Shown here: positions 45,780 to 57,765 of the stretch, one piece after another
Position numbering within the stretch: position 1 is the first letter of the stretch
How the letters are laid out: each line of letters begins with the position of its first letter
Assembly (NCBI RefSeq): GCF_050003625.1
Contig: NC_134397.1
Span: forward strand, 221,464,537 to 221,528,536
DNA from: Haematobia irritans
Lineage: Eukaryota; Arthropoda; Insecta; Diptera; Muscidae
Direction: 5' to 3'
DNA: 64,000 nucleotides
Translations under genes and position numbers: made by a program
Notes under the pieces: generated by a model
What the model was told of the DNA's origin: nothing
The model's input: only the letters and a program-made list of their open reading frames with translations
Database searches by the model: none

Positions 45780-47177
45780 AATATATATTATTATGCAACT
45801 AAAAATAAATATCAAATATCTTCTAAAAATAGCAATCTTAAGCACTCCTTTGTAATGAAATTCGCCAAATTTTAAGTAAAGAGATCACACCTGAAAAATT
45901 ATCCTAAATCTATATAGCTTAAATATATTTAGTAGGTATAGGTTAAAAAAAATTATTTTGGGATATACAACATACTCTATATATGTACCTACCTATACAT
46001 GTATATAAAATTATTTTTATTCATTTATATATACATATATATGTATATACAGCGAAGAAACTCTCACATTCTCACTTTTCAAGTGGAACCTATTCAGCTG
46101 AATTCTTTGCAATTCAGCTCATTTATGTAAAGAGGAATGTGGTTGAATTGAAACATGATAGTAAAGCAAAGAGAACAGGAGTCCGAGAATAAGAAAGAGG
46201 CTCCACCAAATGGGTATACAAATTTTATTGGGTCCCATCTCAGAAACTCTTTAGCTCGCTCTCTCTCTTTGTTCTTATTAATAAATTGTATTTGAAAATT
46301 ATTTTCTTGTGCAAAACTTTGGCGCTTACCTGTATCTCTCATTTCAAGCCCATTCCACTTATGTAATAGGTTTGATTTTGGTCTTTAATGAAATAATATT
46401 ATTATATATCTTTAGAAATAATTTTTAAAGACAACAATTTTTTTCTAAAAAATGTTCTCCGTTAAAAAAAAACTTAAAATCGATTTTTTTGTTATTGCAT
46501 ACTTTTTGGATTAATTAAAGAAAATTTATGTCGCCTAGAGGTATGCAATTAATTGATTTCCATTAAAATCAATATCAGCATATAAAATGAGTATCTTTCT
46601 TACGTTTTGTAAATATACTTTTGCGATTAAAAAGATAAAAAAGACTAGAGATTTTGTGGAAATTTAGCTCCCAAAAAATTTGAAGGATTTGAGGGTATCA
46701 AACATTTGGTCTATCTTTATTAAACGTTTCATAAAAACGTCTAAGCAATTTCCGCATTTCCGTTAGAGTCGAATGTCTTTAAAGTAAGGTGAAGTGTCTT
46801 TAATTTAAAGCCAAAGCCAATGGAAATTATTACTAGGATACTTGTACTTCAATAATTTGGTCTTCTGTCGAATGTCGTTAATGTAAAGAAAACAATTCGT
46901 ATTTGAATGTAATAATCTAGGTTATATAATAATTATATTTGATGAAATTTTGAATCATTAGATTTAAGATAACAAAGATTTAATGATATGACGTTTTCGA
47001 TGCAGTGTTAATTGATTTCTTTTATATTTAATTTAATTATATTAAGTATAATGGTCTCTATCAGCGGTGACAACTGCCGCCTGGGAGTATGCAAAAAATT
47101 TCTAATTGAAGAAAATGTATGATTTCATAATTCTGTATAACAAGAAATGTATCATTAAAAGTGAGCCAAAAGTAATA
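45780..47177. other. Intronic DNA without recognised repeats
   Basis: AT-rich, no ORF of note. Possible intronic regulatory DNA. Confidence 0.35.
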
Positions 47178-47485
47178 CAAAAACATTTTTCGTTATTATG
47201 ACGAATTTTCTGTTAATCAACGTTACGTTCTTACGTTCGTACTATTAACGAATATTTTCATTGTATTAATGAAAATGTTTCGTTGTGACAATGAAAAAAT
47301 TTCATTGGCTCAATTTTAATGAAATTTCCTTTAATACAACATTTTTCATTATTATGACGAATTTTCTGTTAATCAACGTAACCGTTCGTACTATTAACGA
47401 ATATTTTCATTGTATTAATGAAAATGTTTCGTTGTATCAATGAAAAATTTCATTGACTCAATTTTAATGAATTTTTTTTTGTGTG
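47178..47485. mobile_element. 308-bp MITE with internal tandem repeat
   Basis: TA at 47176-47177 and 47486-47487. Ends CAAAAACATTTTTCG and TTTTTTTTTGTGTG. Inside, the TTATTATGACGAATTTTC block recurs with a 156-bp period. Confidence 0.65.
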
Positions 47486-47487
47486 TA

Positions 47488-48290
47488 GGAATATATATCT
47501 TATTTAAATTTTATAATTCAATAAACGATATCTGCATATTAAAAATCAACAACATTTTCTCTTATGTGAAGATACCCATTTTTAAGTCATTTAAGGAAAA
47601 AATGACTTGTCCGACTTTTGGACAAGTAACGAAACATTATATTAGAGAAATGCATATTCTATGTTAAACAAAATTGATATATTTTTTCAATGCATAATCC
47701 ACTTTTAACGCAAAATCGAATTTCGGTTTTATTATTAACGCCCATGTAGCTAACGAAATTTTGAACCGCACTATGGCCATATATGTCACCTTGCCTATAT
47801 ATTCCCTGTGTCAGTTGAGAACTTAACTGCTGAAATTTTTTCAGTTAAAGTTAACCGAAGAGAAGATATTGACACTTTATTTTCTGTTAACTGGCAGTTA
47901 AAGCCTAACGGAGTTACATGAAAATGGCCGTAAATGTTAATTTCGGTTATTAGACGATTAACATCAAAAGTTGTTAAACAAATTAGACTCGGTTTACCCA
48001 AAAAATTTAATAGATAATTTTTAATATTTGTAACTGTTGGCTCCAACGGTTTTTCTTTTTTGCATTTTGATGAATATCAAAAGTTTTTTGCTCGAATTTA
48101 GTCTATTTTCCAAATAAAAAATTTAAGACTATTTTTATTCAAACAACAAAAAAAAAATCGTTTTAACTCTACTTTTCACATTTTTCACGAAAATTCAGTT
48201 ATAAGGAAAATCGATTTTCGATTTTTTTATCTTTAGTAACAAAGATATATTTCATAATTTATCATTAAAGAAGTGACTATATATGGTAAC
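47488..48290. other. Intronic DNA, no recognised feature
   Basis: Short GTTAA-rich words at 47810-47950 (AGTTAAAG, GTTAACTG). Confidence 0.35.
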
Positions 48291-48545
48291 ACTGACTTAG
48301 GCTTGCCAGGCGCACTGGTTTAACCAGTACACGTACTGGTTTTTGGCAATTGTACTGGGTTTTCAAATGTACTGATAACAGTACAAAAATGTACTGTTTT
48401 TTGCTTTTTGTACTGTTTTTTCAGCATTACATTCAGAACAATTTTTTAGCAAAAGGAACGTACAGTTTTAATTCCTTCATCTTCGTACGTTTTTGATTCA
48501 ACTTACGTTTTTTTTTAGGTCTCATTGTGAAGTAAAAGAGGCCAA
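48291..48545. repeat. GTACTG-rich short repeat
   Basis: GTACTG(G/T)TTTT recurs at least six times between 48330 and 48420. Confidence 0.55.
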
Positions 48546-48753
48546 CAGTGGTATCGGCCCTAGGTTAGGTTAGGTTAAAGTGGCAGCCAGATTAAATTTC
48601 AGGCTCACTTAGACTATCCAGTCCATTGTGATACCACATTTAACTAAAAGTACCTATTCCATAGGGGCACTTCTAGTCTTAACCACTGAACCTTCTCTAT
48701 TATTTAGTTTTGTTGAACCAACCAGATTGCTCCAAAAACATTAACAAACTGCT

Positions 48754-49250
48754 TTAGTTAACGTTTTCCAGGTCCGCCTGTAAGCTAAAGCTATATGCTC
48801 CTAAAATTCGCTTACGCCTTACACAAAAAGCAGGACACTCACACAAGAGGTGTTTAATTGATTCCTTTTCCTCCACATCATGACAGCTTATACAATAGTT
48901 TGCAAATTTGCCTATCAGACAGCGACCCGTTATAGCAGATATCAGGAGTGCTCTCTGACGCCTTGAGAACACTAGCATATCTAGTGTGCGGTTTAAGTTG
49001 GGCCATATTTGCTTGGTGTCGTTACAACCCTTGCAATATTGGCCATCATAACAGCCTTCTCACGCAGTAAGAACTTGCAGGTGGCCAGAGGCATACCAAC
49101 AGATTCTAGTTCCCCTGGAATATGTTAGGTAGTCCCTAGCCTTGCTAACTCATCTGCTTCGCTGTTCCCCGGTATGTTCCTATGGCCAGTCACCCATATT
49201 AGGTGAATATTGTACTGCTCAGCCATCTCGTTGAGAGATTTGCGGCAGTC
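48754..49250 (-). pseudogene. LINE ORF2 RNase H and C-terminal zinc-knuckle-like region
   Basis: WVTGHRNIPGNSEADELARLG (about 49140-49200) is the C-terminal signature of a LINE RNase H domain. A TAA follows shortly. Downstream, ISCHDVEEKESIKHLLCECPA is the cysteine/histidine motif usual at the end of such ORF2 proteins. RNase H removes RNA from the hybrid during copying. Not functional. Confidence 0.8.
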
Positions 49251-49299
49251 TTTGGCCGTTTTCGAGTTAAGGAACACAGAGTCCAAGGATTTTATTGCA

Positions 49300-49509
49300 C
49301 ACGCAGAGAAGGAATATGATCACCTCAAACATGTTTCAAGAGCAAAATGTTATTTTTGTAGGGTGACCATGTTACATGCTTGCCGAAATCAGATACATGA
49401 TTTCCGAGAAAATAATATGGTTGCAAAAACCATGTTACATGGTCACCTCCCAAAAATAACATTTTGCTGTTAAAACATGTTTGAGGTGATCATATTCCTT
49501 GTCTGGGTG
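49300..49509. mobile_element. 210-bp palindromic MITE (family L)
   Basis: Inverted termini of about 37 bp share GGAATATGATCACCTCAAAC and its complement. CA at 49298-49299 and 49510-49511 is the target duplication. It lies inside the LINE. A related, longer copy starts at 63147. Confidence 0.85.
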
Positions 49510-50466
49510 CAGGTTGACTGTCTGAGTATATATTAAAGCCAAAATTTGTTGGTACATTACTTCTCAGCCAATTCACCACCTATCTTATTGTCAATATTTC
49601 ACCCTGAAAAACACTACAGTGATTAAGTAATCTTTTCGCTATTCGAATTTCCAGATCTTTTGAATATACTCCGAACGCCATTTGTCCATTCAATTCTATC
49701 TTTTATCTTATATATCTTTTACTCCCCGTGGTCTGTGTACACCACGCCTCACTGTTGGGAATTAGAGTTTCAAACTTTTTGTCGAAAAGTGGTTTTGCCA
49801 GAGTGTAATCCACTACGTTAGGCACATCTGGCATTACATTGAGGACCGAACTGTGACCGTACATTTTTCCGACCATAGCGATAGCTCGCGCAACCGCACA
49901 GCCGTTGTTGCAGCTGACTGTTTAGGCAAAATGTCTAAAGGCAATAGATGCAGCATGACATTAAGGGAGTCTGTTCCTGTCTTACTAAATGCGCCTGAGA
50001 TACGCTGAACTTTATCTAATCAAGACGGTTTCTGAAGTGCCGACCACCAGACTACAACACCATATAGCATTATATGTCTAACTACTGCCGTGTATAGCCA
50101 ATGCACAATTTTTGGTTTTCGTTCCCATTTTTTCCCTACACGCAAAGAAAAAAAGTGTTTGGAAAATGTGTACCGAAAACGTTTTTCTTTTGTTAGTGTT
50201 TTTAAATTGCTTAGAAAATTTTAAACTTTTATCACCAAAAAAATGCGTTTGTTACAAAATTTTTATTTTTTCAATAAAAAAGTTATTTTTGAAACAACAA
50301 CACCGTTCATTTCGTTTATAACAAACACTGTTCTTTTCTGACTTTAGGTCTTTAATAAGACACATTTTACAGTTCAAAATTTAATATACTACAATGTAAT
50401 GTTGAACATTTTTTCGGAATCTTCCGAACATATCTGGAATATATGTAAAAAAAATAAAAAAAATTT

Positions 50467-50538
50467 GGTCGAAGCAGGGATCGAACCCACGACCCTTGGC
50501 ATGCAAGTCGGACGTAGCAACCACTGCTCCAAGGTGCC
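50467..50538 (-). other. tRNA-like module
   Basis: The minus strand carries GGAGCAGTGGTTGC and GGGTTCGATCC (A and B boxes). Confidence 0.7.
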
Positions 50539-50652
50539 AAACTAAATGTTTGTTTCTGTTAAATAAACTTTGTTTATTCGGTTCGTGGGCGCCGCAAGCT
50601 ATGCTATATAAATATTATTTATATGGATATTTATCTATTGATGACCATAACA

Positions 50653-50713
50653 GGTACATAGCTCAGTGGTTAGTGTGTTGGCTTACAAAGTGCATGGTCC
50701 GCGGTTCGAAAGG
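50653..50713 (+). other. tRNA-like module, 3' part deleted
   Basis: ATAGCTCAGTGGTTAG and GCGGTTCGA are present. The last dozen bases of the module are missing compared with 15583-15654. Confidence 0.65.
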
Positions 50714-51061
50714 TAAAAATTTTAAAAATTTATAAAATCGTATAATTTTTTCTACATTGTTAGTATTACAGGAAAAGGTGTTAAGAACTAAAAAACCTCG
50801 TGGATGTGAGAAAGATGTGAGGGAAAATGCAATTGGCAAGAAAACAATGTTTTTTTTGAGTTTGTCTTTATGAAATTGTTTTTACATCCTGGAAAAGAAT
50901 AAACGTTTATCACAAAAAGTATATACTTTTCTTCCAAATACACTTCCTTACAGCGAAAAGCAAATGAGAAACGAACTTTGTTTGTCTAAAATTTCGTTTG
51001 GAAGGAAAGAATTATTTTTTTTTTGCGTGTACAACTACAACAACCATCTCTACAACAGGTG

Positions 51062-51411
51062 GGGAGCCACCGTGGTGCAATGGTTAGCATGCCCGCCTTG
51101 CATACACATCGTCGTGGGTTCGATTCCTGCTTCGACCGAACACCAAAAAGTTTTTCAGCGGTGGATTATCCCACCTCAGTAATGCTGGTGACATTTCTGA
51201 GGGTTTCAAAGCTCCTCTAAGTGGTTTCACTGCAGTGTGGAACGCCGTTCGGACTTGGCTATAAAAAGGAGGTCCCTTGTCATTGAGCTTAACATGGAAT
51301 CGGGCAGCACTCAGTGATGAGAGAGAAGTTCACCAATGTGGTATCACAATGGACTGAATAGTCTAAGTGAGCCTGATACATCGGCTGCCACCTAACCTAA
51401 CCTAACCTAAC
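51062..51411 (+). mobile_element. tRNA-derived SINE (350 bp), complete
   Basis: Perfect 12-bp duplication CTACAACAGGTG at 51050-51061 and 51412-51423. The head is tRNA-like (GTGGTGCAATGGTTAGC and GGGTTCGATTCC). The body is unique. The tail is (CCTAA)4, and its final 80 bp match the 3' end of the LINE at 48556. It would be transcribed by RNA polymerase III and mobilised by that LINE type. Confidence 0.92.
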
Positions 51412-51423
51412 CTACAACAGGTG

Positions 51424-53270
51424 ATGTAAATTTAAAAAAAAATTTTTTAATAAACTTTGTAAATTTTTATTAGAAATATATTTTGATAATTAAAAAACTT
51501 TCCACTAACTTTTTTTTTTGTTTTGCATACAAATTAAATGCAATATCAATAAAGTGACATCCAATTATAAACATAAATGTTATGTACATAAATTTCCATT
51601 AAAAAAAAGTTGCAGTAGTTGAAAACTTTTCTTTTTGTAAATATATAATCACCACAATTCCCTATGGCAAACGAAAAAGTTATTTTGGACTTTCGTTTAT
51701 TTAGGTATTCTAACGTGTCCCCTAAAAGTATGCAATATTTTCCCAACTATTTAGTAAACTTATTTTGATTAGAATAGACAAACGAAAAACTTTCAGTAAA
51801 GTAAAACTATAAAGTTTTTACTTAAGACAAAATTTATTTTATTGTTTTGGTCTTCAACTTCAAATGTCAATTATTTAATTAATTAAGTAATTTACAAACA
51901 AACTTAGATAAAACGAACACATACATATAAAATACTCTCAAACTTGTTTGCACATATATAGCAGTTTATACCATTGAGATAAACACAATGATTGTATAAC
52001 ACACATATGTAATCCTTATAAAATTAGTTTTTGAATTTTTTATTAGATTACGAATTTTGTGAGTGTGTGTGTGTGACTATATTAATGGCTATCAACTTAC
52101 AGACATATAGTAGGTTACACAATACACATATTCTGAAGGTGTGGGTATGTGGAGGTGGGATAGGTTTTATACAATAGCAACTGACTTGATTGATGGAAAC
52201 ATTTTCGTTACCATTGTTTTGGGGGACAGGGGGTCTATCTTCACACATGTACTTATACCTGCTGGGTATAAATGTGTGTGTCTTTCTGTATATCTGGGAA
52301 GGAAATATAGCATAATGTAACGTTACGTAAATTCTTTTGAAACCTGAATGAAATTGTAAATGGTCTTGTTTTTATGTCAAGGATATAACAACAACGATGG
52401 ACTCTCACACGGACGAAGAAGATATTAAATATAAGTGTGGTTTTGGCCACGTATCCTCCATGCCAATGCCAACAATTGAATACACACCTTTCCTATAACA
52501 TGAGGAGATTTATATTAAAAATTTGCACCATTTTAATGAACATTAAAGTAGGTCAGGATTGTTGAAGCAAACTTTCACCATCATCCCGAATACCAAAGAT
52601 AAGCATGGAAGGATATCGGAAATTTTTTATTGCTTCCATTTCAATTTCAATTAACTTGCTTGCTTAATTACATCATAGCAAAAGATAGCTTTATGAAATT
52701 CAAACATGCCACCAACGAAGTATTTCTCCGCAAAATTGTTGACCCACTTTTATATTCTTTCATAATTGAGATTATTTCTTATTATTTGTTCAGATTTATT
52801 TTTGCCACATTTTCTCGTTGTCACTTTGTTGTCACATTGTAAAATGAAAAAATGGTAGCTAGCTGATATCTGTCCCTTATTGCAATTATTAATGATGTTT
52901 GTTTTTCTTGGTTTGCTCAATCAGCTGGATGAGAAATTATTGTAAGCGCACTATATTGCTGACATTTATCTTTCTAATGTGATTTTTGATTTGGGCCATT
53001 ATAATTTTATGGCTGAAATAATGATTTGGGCCATTATAATTTTATGGCGTCCATAGAAGTGGCATGATGTGATATCTAACTACTGTTGACGTGAATATAA
53101 AATCTGCAAATATTTTCCTAATAAACTAATGAATTAAATTATTTTATTTATAAATAAAATTATAAAATGTTAGATAATAGAAAATGCCAATAATAGAAAA
53201 TGTATGGCAAATATGTATAAAGTGCTTATATTTAATAATTAGAGAAGAAAATGTTCAATCTATTAAATCG
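51424..53270. other. Intronic DNA, mostly unassigned
   Basis: A (GT)n stretch is near 52060. 52536-52830 is duplicated at about 54945-55215. No gene. Confidence 0.4.
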
Positions 53271-53344
53271 GAAACTATGACAATAGGGTGTCCAAATAAA
53301 CGTATGTTTTTTGGAAAAGGAGCTTTCGGTTTTTAAGATAAAAT

Positions 53345-53600
53345 ATTTTCTATACATATATAATTTCAAACAGAAATGTTCTGCCCAAATAAAATTTCAA
53401 GAAAATTTTCTATAGAAACAAAACCCAAAATTTTGAAAAAATTTTATAAATGTTGACATAAATTTCTAAAAAAATAATCGAAACAATTTTTTAGAAAATA
53501 AAACTTCAAAAAATGTATTTAAAAGATAAATTTTCACAAATTTTTCTAAAAAATAAAGTTTTCGACAAAATCTCAATACAAATAAAAATCAGAGGATTTT
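53345..53600 (-). repeat. Degenerate 29-bp minisatellite
   Basis: Worn CTATAGAAA / AAATAAAATTTT units. Confidence 0.5.
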
Positions 53601-53907
53601 TTATGTTTCGAAACAATCAAATAAATGGTATTTTTTAATAAAGGCTTAGGACTCCTTCCCATCACTAAATCAAGTTGAATTTACAGAAGAGCAATTCAGA
53701 ATATAGCAGGAGAGTGATGTTTTCCGTCCTAGACAAACACCATCAAATATCATATGGTAGTCTCATTATCAAAAAATTATCTACCGGGTTTCGTTGCTGT
53801 GGCGTAATAGCGCATTTGTTCCCTTGACATTTCAACTTAATCGGAGAAAATAACTTGACTTTTCAAAATTCCATTGGTCCTCACCAATGAGACACTTTTG
53901 TCATATA

Positions 53908-53990
53908 ACTAGGGAGCAACCGTGGTCCAATAGTTAGCATTCCCGCTCTGCATAAAAAGGGTAGTAAGTTCAATGCACGGTTGCCGCAGT
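53908..53990 (+). repeat. SINE head fragment
   Basis: GGGAGCAACCGTGGTCCAATAGTTAGCAT... resembles the first 80 bp of the SINE at 51062, with a decayed B box. Confidence 0.65.
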
Positions 53991-54114
53991 TGGTAGAATG
54001 CAAACAAAAATTGTAAATTGTTTAATTTAACCAATCTACCAAATTGGTAGAATTCTTATTGGTTTGGTAGATTTTGCAAAATATTTCTCCCCAACAAAGA
54101 GGTGCTTTGCAAAT

Positions 54115-54490
54115 TTTCGATAGAAATAAATTTTTGATAACATTTCAATACAAATAAAAATTTGATAATATTTTCAACACAAATAAAATTATGAGAAAAC
54201 TTTCTATAGAAATAACATTTTCTATAAAAATAAAATTTTGAGAAAGTTTTCTATAGAAATAAAATTTTGAGAAAATTTTCTATAGAAGTAAAATTTTGAG
54301 AAAATGTTCTTTAGAAATAAAATTTTCTATAGAAATAAAATTTTGAGAAAATTTTCTATAGAAATAAAATTTTTGAGAAAATTTTCTATAGAAATAAAAT
54401 TTTTGACAAAATTTTCTATAGAAATAAAATTTTGACAAAATTTTCTATAGAAATAAAATTTTGGCAAAATTTTCTATAGAAATAAAATTT
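54115..54490 (-). repeat. 29-bp minisatellite array
   Basis: Regular TTTTCTATAGAAATAAAATTTTGAGAAAA-type units, preceded by TTGGTAGAATTC text. Confidence 0.85.
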
Positions 54491-55975
54491 TCCAAAATAA
54501 GATTTTTTGTTTTTTTTTTTATTTTTTTTGTAACATTTTGTCCAAATTTCTGAACACCAAAACAGTTTTCAGTGTGGTATAAAAATTTTTGGAGTTAAAA
54601 AAACATTTACTACTTTGAAGGAACTGTTATAATTTGGATTTTTAAACTGGCATACTTTTGCTTAATTAATATATGGAAAAAAGAAAATTCGATAAATCAT
54701 ATCCATCTATATTAAAATTTTTATCTTAGATTTATAGCTAGATATGTCCCCTAGAAATGTATTTATTTTAAAGGAGCCTCGTTTTTGGCTCGGAATTAAT
54801 ACCAAAATCATTAAAGGAAGTGAAAAATCTTTAGATTCAAGATGTTTTTTTTTTTTTGAGTATAAATAAATATCGCTAGCCACGTTCCCAGGAATTTGTG
54901 AACAAAAAAACGGAGAACTTAAGGTGATTTTTTTAATGAACCATTTAATGAAAATTAAAGTAGGTCAGGATTATTGAAGCAAACTTTCATCCCGAATACT
55001 ATAGATAAGCATGGCAGAATATCGGAAATTCTTTATTGCTTCCATTTAAGTTTCAATTAACTTGCTTGCTTAATTACATCATAGCAAAAGATAGCTTTAT
55101 GGAATTCAAACATGCCACCAATGAAGTATTTCTCCGCAAAATTGTTGACCCACTTTTGTATTCTTTCCTAATTGAAATTATTTCTTAGTATTTGTTCAGA
55201 TTTATTTTTGCAAATTTTCTATAGAAGTAAAATTTTGAGAAAATTTTCTTTAGAAATAAAATTTTGACAAAATTTTCTATAGAAATAAAATTTTGGCAAA
55301 ATTTTGTATAGAAATAAAATTTTCCAAAATAAGATTTTTTGTTTTTTTTTTATTTTTTTGTAACATTTTGTCCAAATTTCTGAACACCAGAAATTTGACA
55401 AAATTTTCTATAGAAATAAAATTTTTGACAAAATTTTCTATAGAAATAAAATTTTGACAAAATTTTCTATAGAAATAAAATTTTGACAAAATTTTCTATA
55501 GAAATAAAATTTTGGCAAAATTTTGTATAGAAATAAAATTTTCCAAAATAAGATTTTTTTTATTTTTTATTTTTTTGTAACATTTTGTCCAAATTTCTGA
55601 ACACCAAAACAGTTTTCAGTGTGGTATAAACATTTTTGGAGTTAAAAAAACATTTACTACTTTGAAGGAACTGCTATAATTTGGATTTTTAAACTGGCAT
55701 ACTTTTGCTTAATTAATATATGGGAAAAAGAAAATTCGATAAATCATATCCATCTATATTAATTTTTTTTATCCTAGATTTATAGCTAGATATGCCCCCT
55801 AGAAATGTATTTATTTTAAAGGAGCCTCGTTTTTGGCTCGGAATTAATACCAAAATCATTAAAGGAAGTGAAAAATCTTTAGATTCAAGATTTTTTTTTT
55901 TTTTTTTTGAGTATAAATAAATATCGCTAGCCACGTTCCCAGGAATTTGTGAACAAAAAAACGGAGAACTTAAGG
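54475..55975. repeat. Segmental tandem duplication
   Basis: The block from TTTTCCAAAATAAGATTTTT to GGAGAACTTAAGG at about 54482-54925 recurs at about 55540-55975. Between them is a second copy of 52536-52830 (54945-55215) and another 29-bp array (55205-55545). Confidence 0.85.
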
Positions 55976-56035
55976 GGATTTTGGGAAGGTCGGAATTTGC
56001 CTGCTGCATATCCACCCTCTACGTGTCCTCATAAG

Positions 56036-57249
56036 CAGTGTTGCCAGTATTGGGATTTTTCCCCAAATTGCACTGAACAAAATATTGTCGTGAGACCAAA
56101 GATTTCATGTCCTTAAAATACGAATGCAGTTTTTGCTTAGCGTAGAAGACGCATTTCTCTAATATAAAGTTTTTTTCCTTGTCCAAAATCGATAAACTTT
56201 TCAATGAAGTCGTGTTGTCCTTATAATTAAGTGATTTGACTTAAAAATGGGTATCATAACATGAAAGAAAATTTTTTGGGCTTTGATAATTCAGAAAAAT
56301 TCTTTAAAATTAATGAAATTGTCTTTAAATTTATTGTCTTTTTGCATCTTGACTACAAAGCAAAAAATCGTTCAAAAATAGGACATGTTTTTCAACACTT
56401 TATTTTAAAGACGTTTTTTACGTGAAACACAGCATAATTTCTACTGGAAGTCGTGTCTAAATTTGGAAAATAAAGTTGTCGTTAACTTGTTTTTAAAGGA
56501 CTTTGATAGCATATGAAGAAAAAAATCTGAAATAGCGAAAAATTAAAATTTTCTTCCTAGAGTCAAGTACACAAAGCCCAAGTTTAAATGAGAATTGTGT
56601 CTTAAAAGTATCCTTACTTGAATTCTCCGCTTCTTTGGCTCGGAATCAATACCAAAATTGTTAAAGTAAAGACAAAATCTTTGGAACCGGGCATGCTTTT
56701 TTTCAGTGTGGGGATATTTTTTCGTGAATGGGGACGAACTTTCTGAGTTGGGGACTTGGTGGAAAATTCCAAAAGTTTGGGAATTTTTGTGGGGATTTTT
56801 CGAGAAAACAGTTTAATCTTTTTTAACAAAATTTTATTTCTATAGAACATTTTTGTCAAAATTTTATTTCTATAGAAAATTTTGTCAAAATTTTATTTAT
56901 ATAGAAATTTTTTTTTCAAAATTTTATTTCTATAGAAAATTTTGTCAAAATTTTATTTCTATAGAAAATTTTGTCAACTTTTTTTTTATATAGAAAATTT
57001 TATTTCTATAGAAAATGGAGACAAGATTTAATTTCTATAGAAAATGTTGTCAAAATTTTATTTCTATATATAACATTTTGTTAAAATTTTATTTTCTATG
57101 TATAAAATTGCTTCATTTTTGGTTTTCAAAAAAACTTATAAAAAATGTATTGGGGATTTTTGTGAGGAATCTAAGTTTAAATTGGGGATTTTTGGGGACG
57201 AAAACATCATAATTTGTGGATAAGAGCCAGAAAAATACTGTCAACACTG
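56036..57249 (+). mobile_element. hAT-like CAGTGTTGCCA element, interrupted by a MITE
   Basis: CAGTGTTGCCAG at the left and CTGTCAACACTG at the right, as in 16930-17622, with a 29-bp array at 56820-57080. No matching 8-bp duplication is visible, so the ends may be worn. A family C MITE is nested at 56071-56708. Confidence 0.6.
56071..56708 (-). mobile_element. Family C MITE copy 1 (638 bp)
   Basis: CACTGAACAAAATATTGTCG ... TTTTTTTCAGTG, flanked by TG (56069-56070 and 56709-56710). Confidence 0.87.
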
Positions 57250-57289
57250 TTGTAGTAAGTCAGGAAATTAATTTTTTTTAATTTGAGTT

Positions 57290-57765
57290 CGTAAAGAAAC
57301 CTATTAAATAATTGATACAATATAAATAAATAATTGATACAAAAAAAAATTAATCAAAGTAAAAAAACTAACTCAAATAAGAAAATGATAGAAAGTTTCT
57401 ACATTTGGTATTAAAATGTTAACAGAAACAATAAGAAAATAATTCAAAGTAAAAATGCAATTGAGAACTTTGTCTCAAATAATAATAATATATTAATTAT
57501 TCAAATGTAAAGAAAAAATCATCTATAATTTTAATTAAAATAGTATAAGTGCAAAATCATTTAAACTTTTATAAAATTACTCAAAATATTTTAATCAAAA
57601 GTGGAAATAACTATAAATAAATAATTGAATGCTCAGTTAAAAATAATTGAAACTGTCGAAAAAATTATTAATTTTCTATGTAGTCTATTTGTTATTTTGA
57701 AATAATTCTGTGATTAATTGAACCGATTAATTTTTTGATTGAATTAGAAAAAAATTCAGTATACG
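57290..57765. repeat. AATTGA-rich fragment (family D-like)
   Basis: ATAATTGA/ATTAATT words, ending GAAAAAAATTCAGTATA. Confidence 0.45.

Larger units (their letters stand above)
48556..50136 (-). mobile_element. LINE fragment with RNase H (Jockey/R1/I-type), 5' truncated
   Basis: On the minus strand: reverse-transcriptase thumb region (VHWLYTAVVRHIMLYG, LDKVQRISG), an RNase H end (WVTGHRNIPGNSEADELAR), a C-terminal CX2C...HLLCECPA motif, then a 3' UTR ending in CCTAA repeats. Stops and frameshifts make it dead. Two MITEs break or abut it (49300-49509, 50139-51029). Its last 80 bp match the 3' end of the nearby SINE. Confidence 0.85.
50139..51029 (+). mobile_element. Twin-tRNA TIR element, family F copy 2 (891 bp)
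   Basis: TA at 50137-50138 and 51030-51031. Ends CACGCAAAGAAAAAAA and TTTTTTTTTTGCGTG. The centre has divergent tRNA-like modules (50467-50538 minus, 50653-50713 plus). It is the best-ended copy. No transposase. Confidence 0.88.

Noticed and set aside
15583..51140. Functional tRNA genes
   Set aside because: A-box and B-box matches are good, but acceptor arms do not pair and all copies lie inside mobile elements, so I call them tRNA-like modules.
56036..57249. Second hAT-like element with a confirmed 8-bp duplication
   Set aside because: Termini match, but the flanking 8-mers differ, so the boundary is not confirmed by a duplication.
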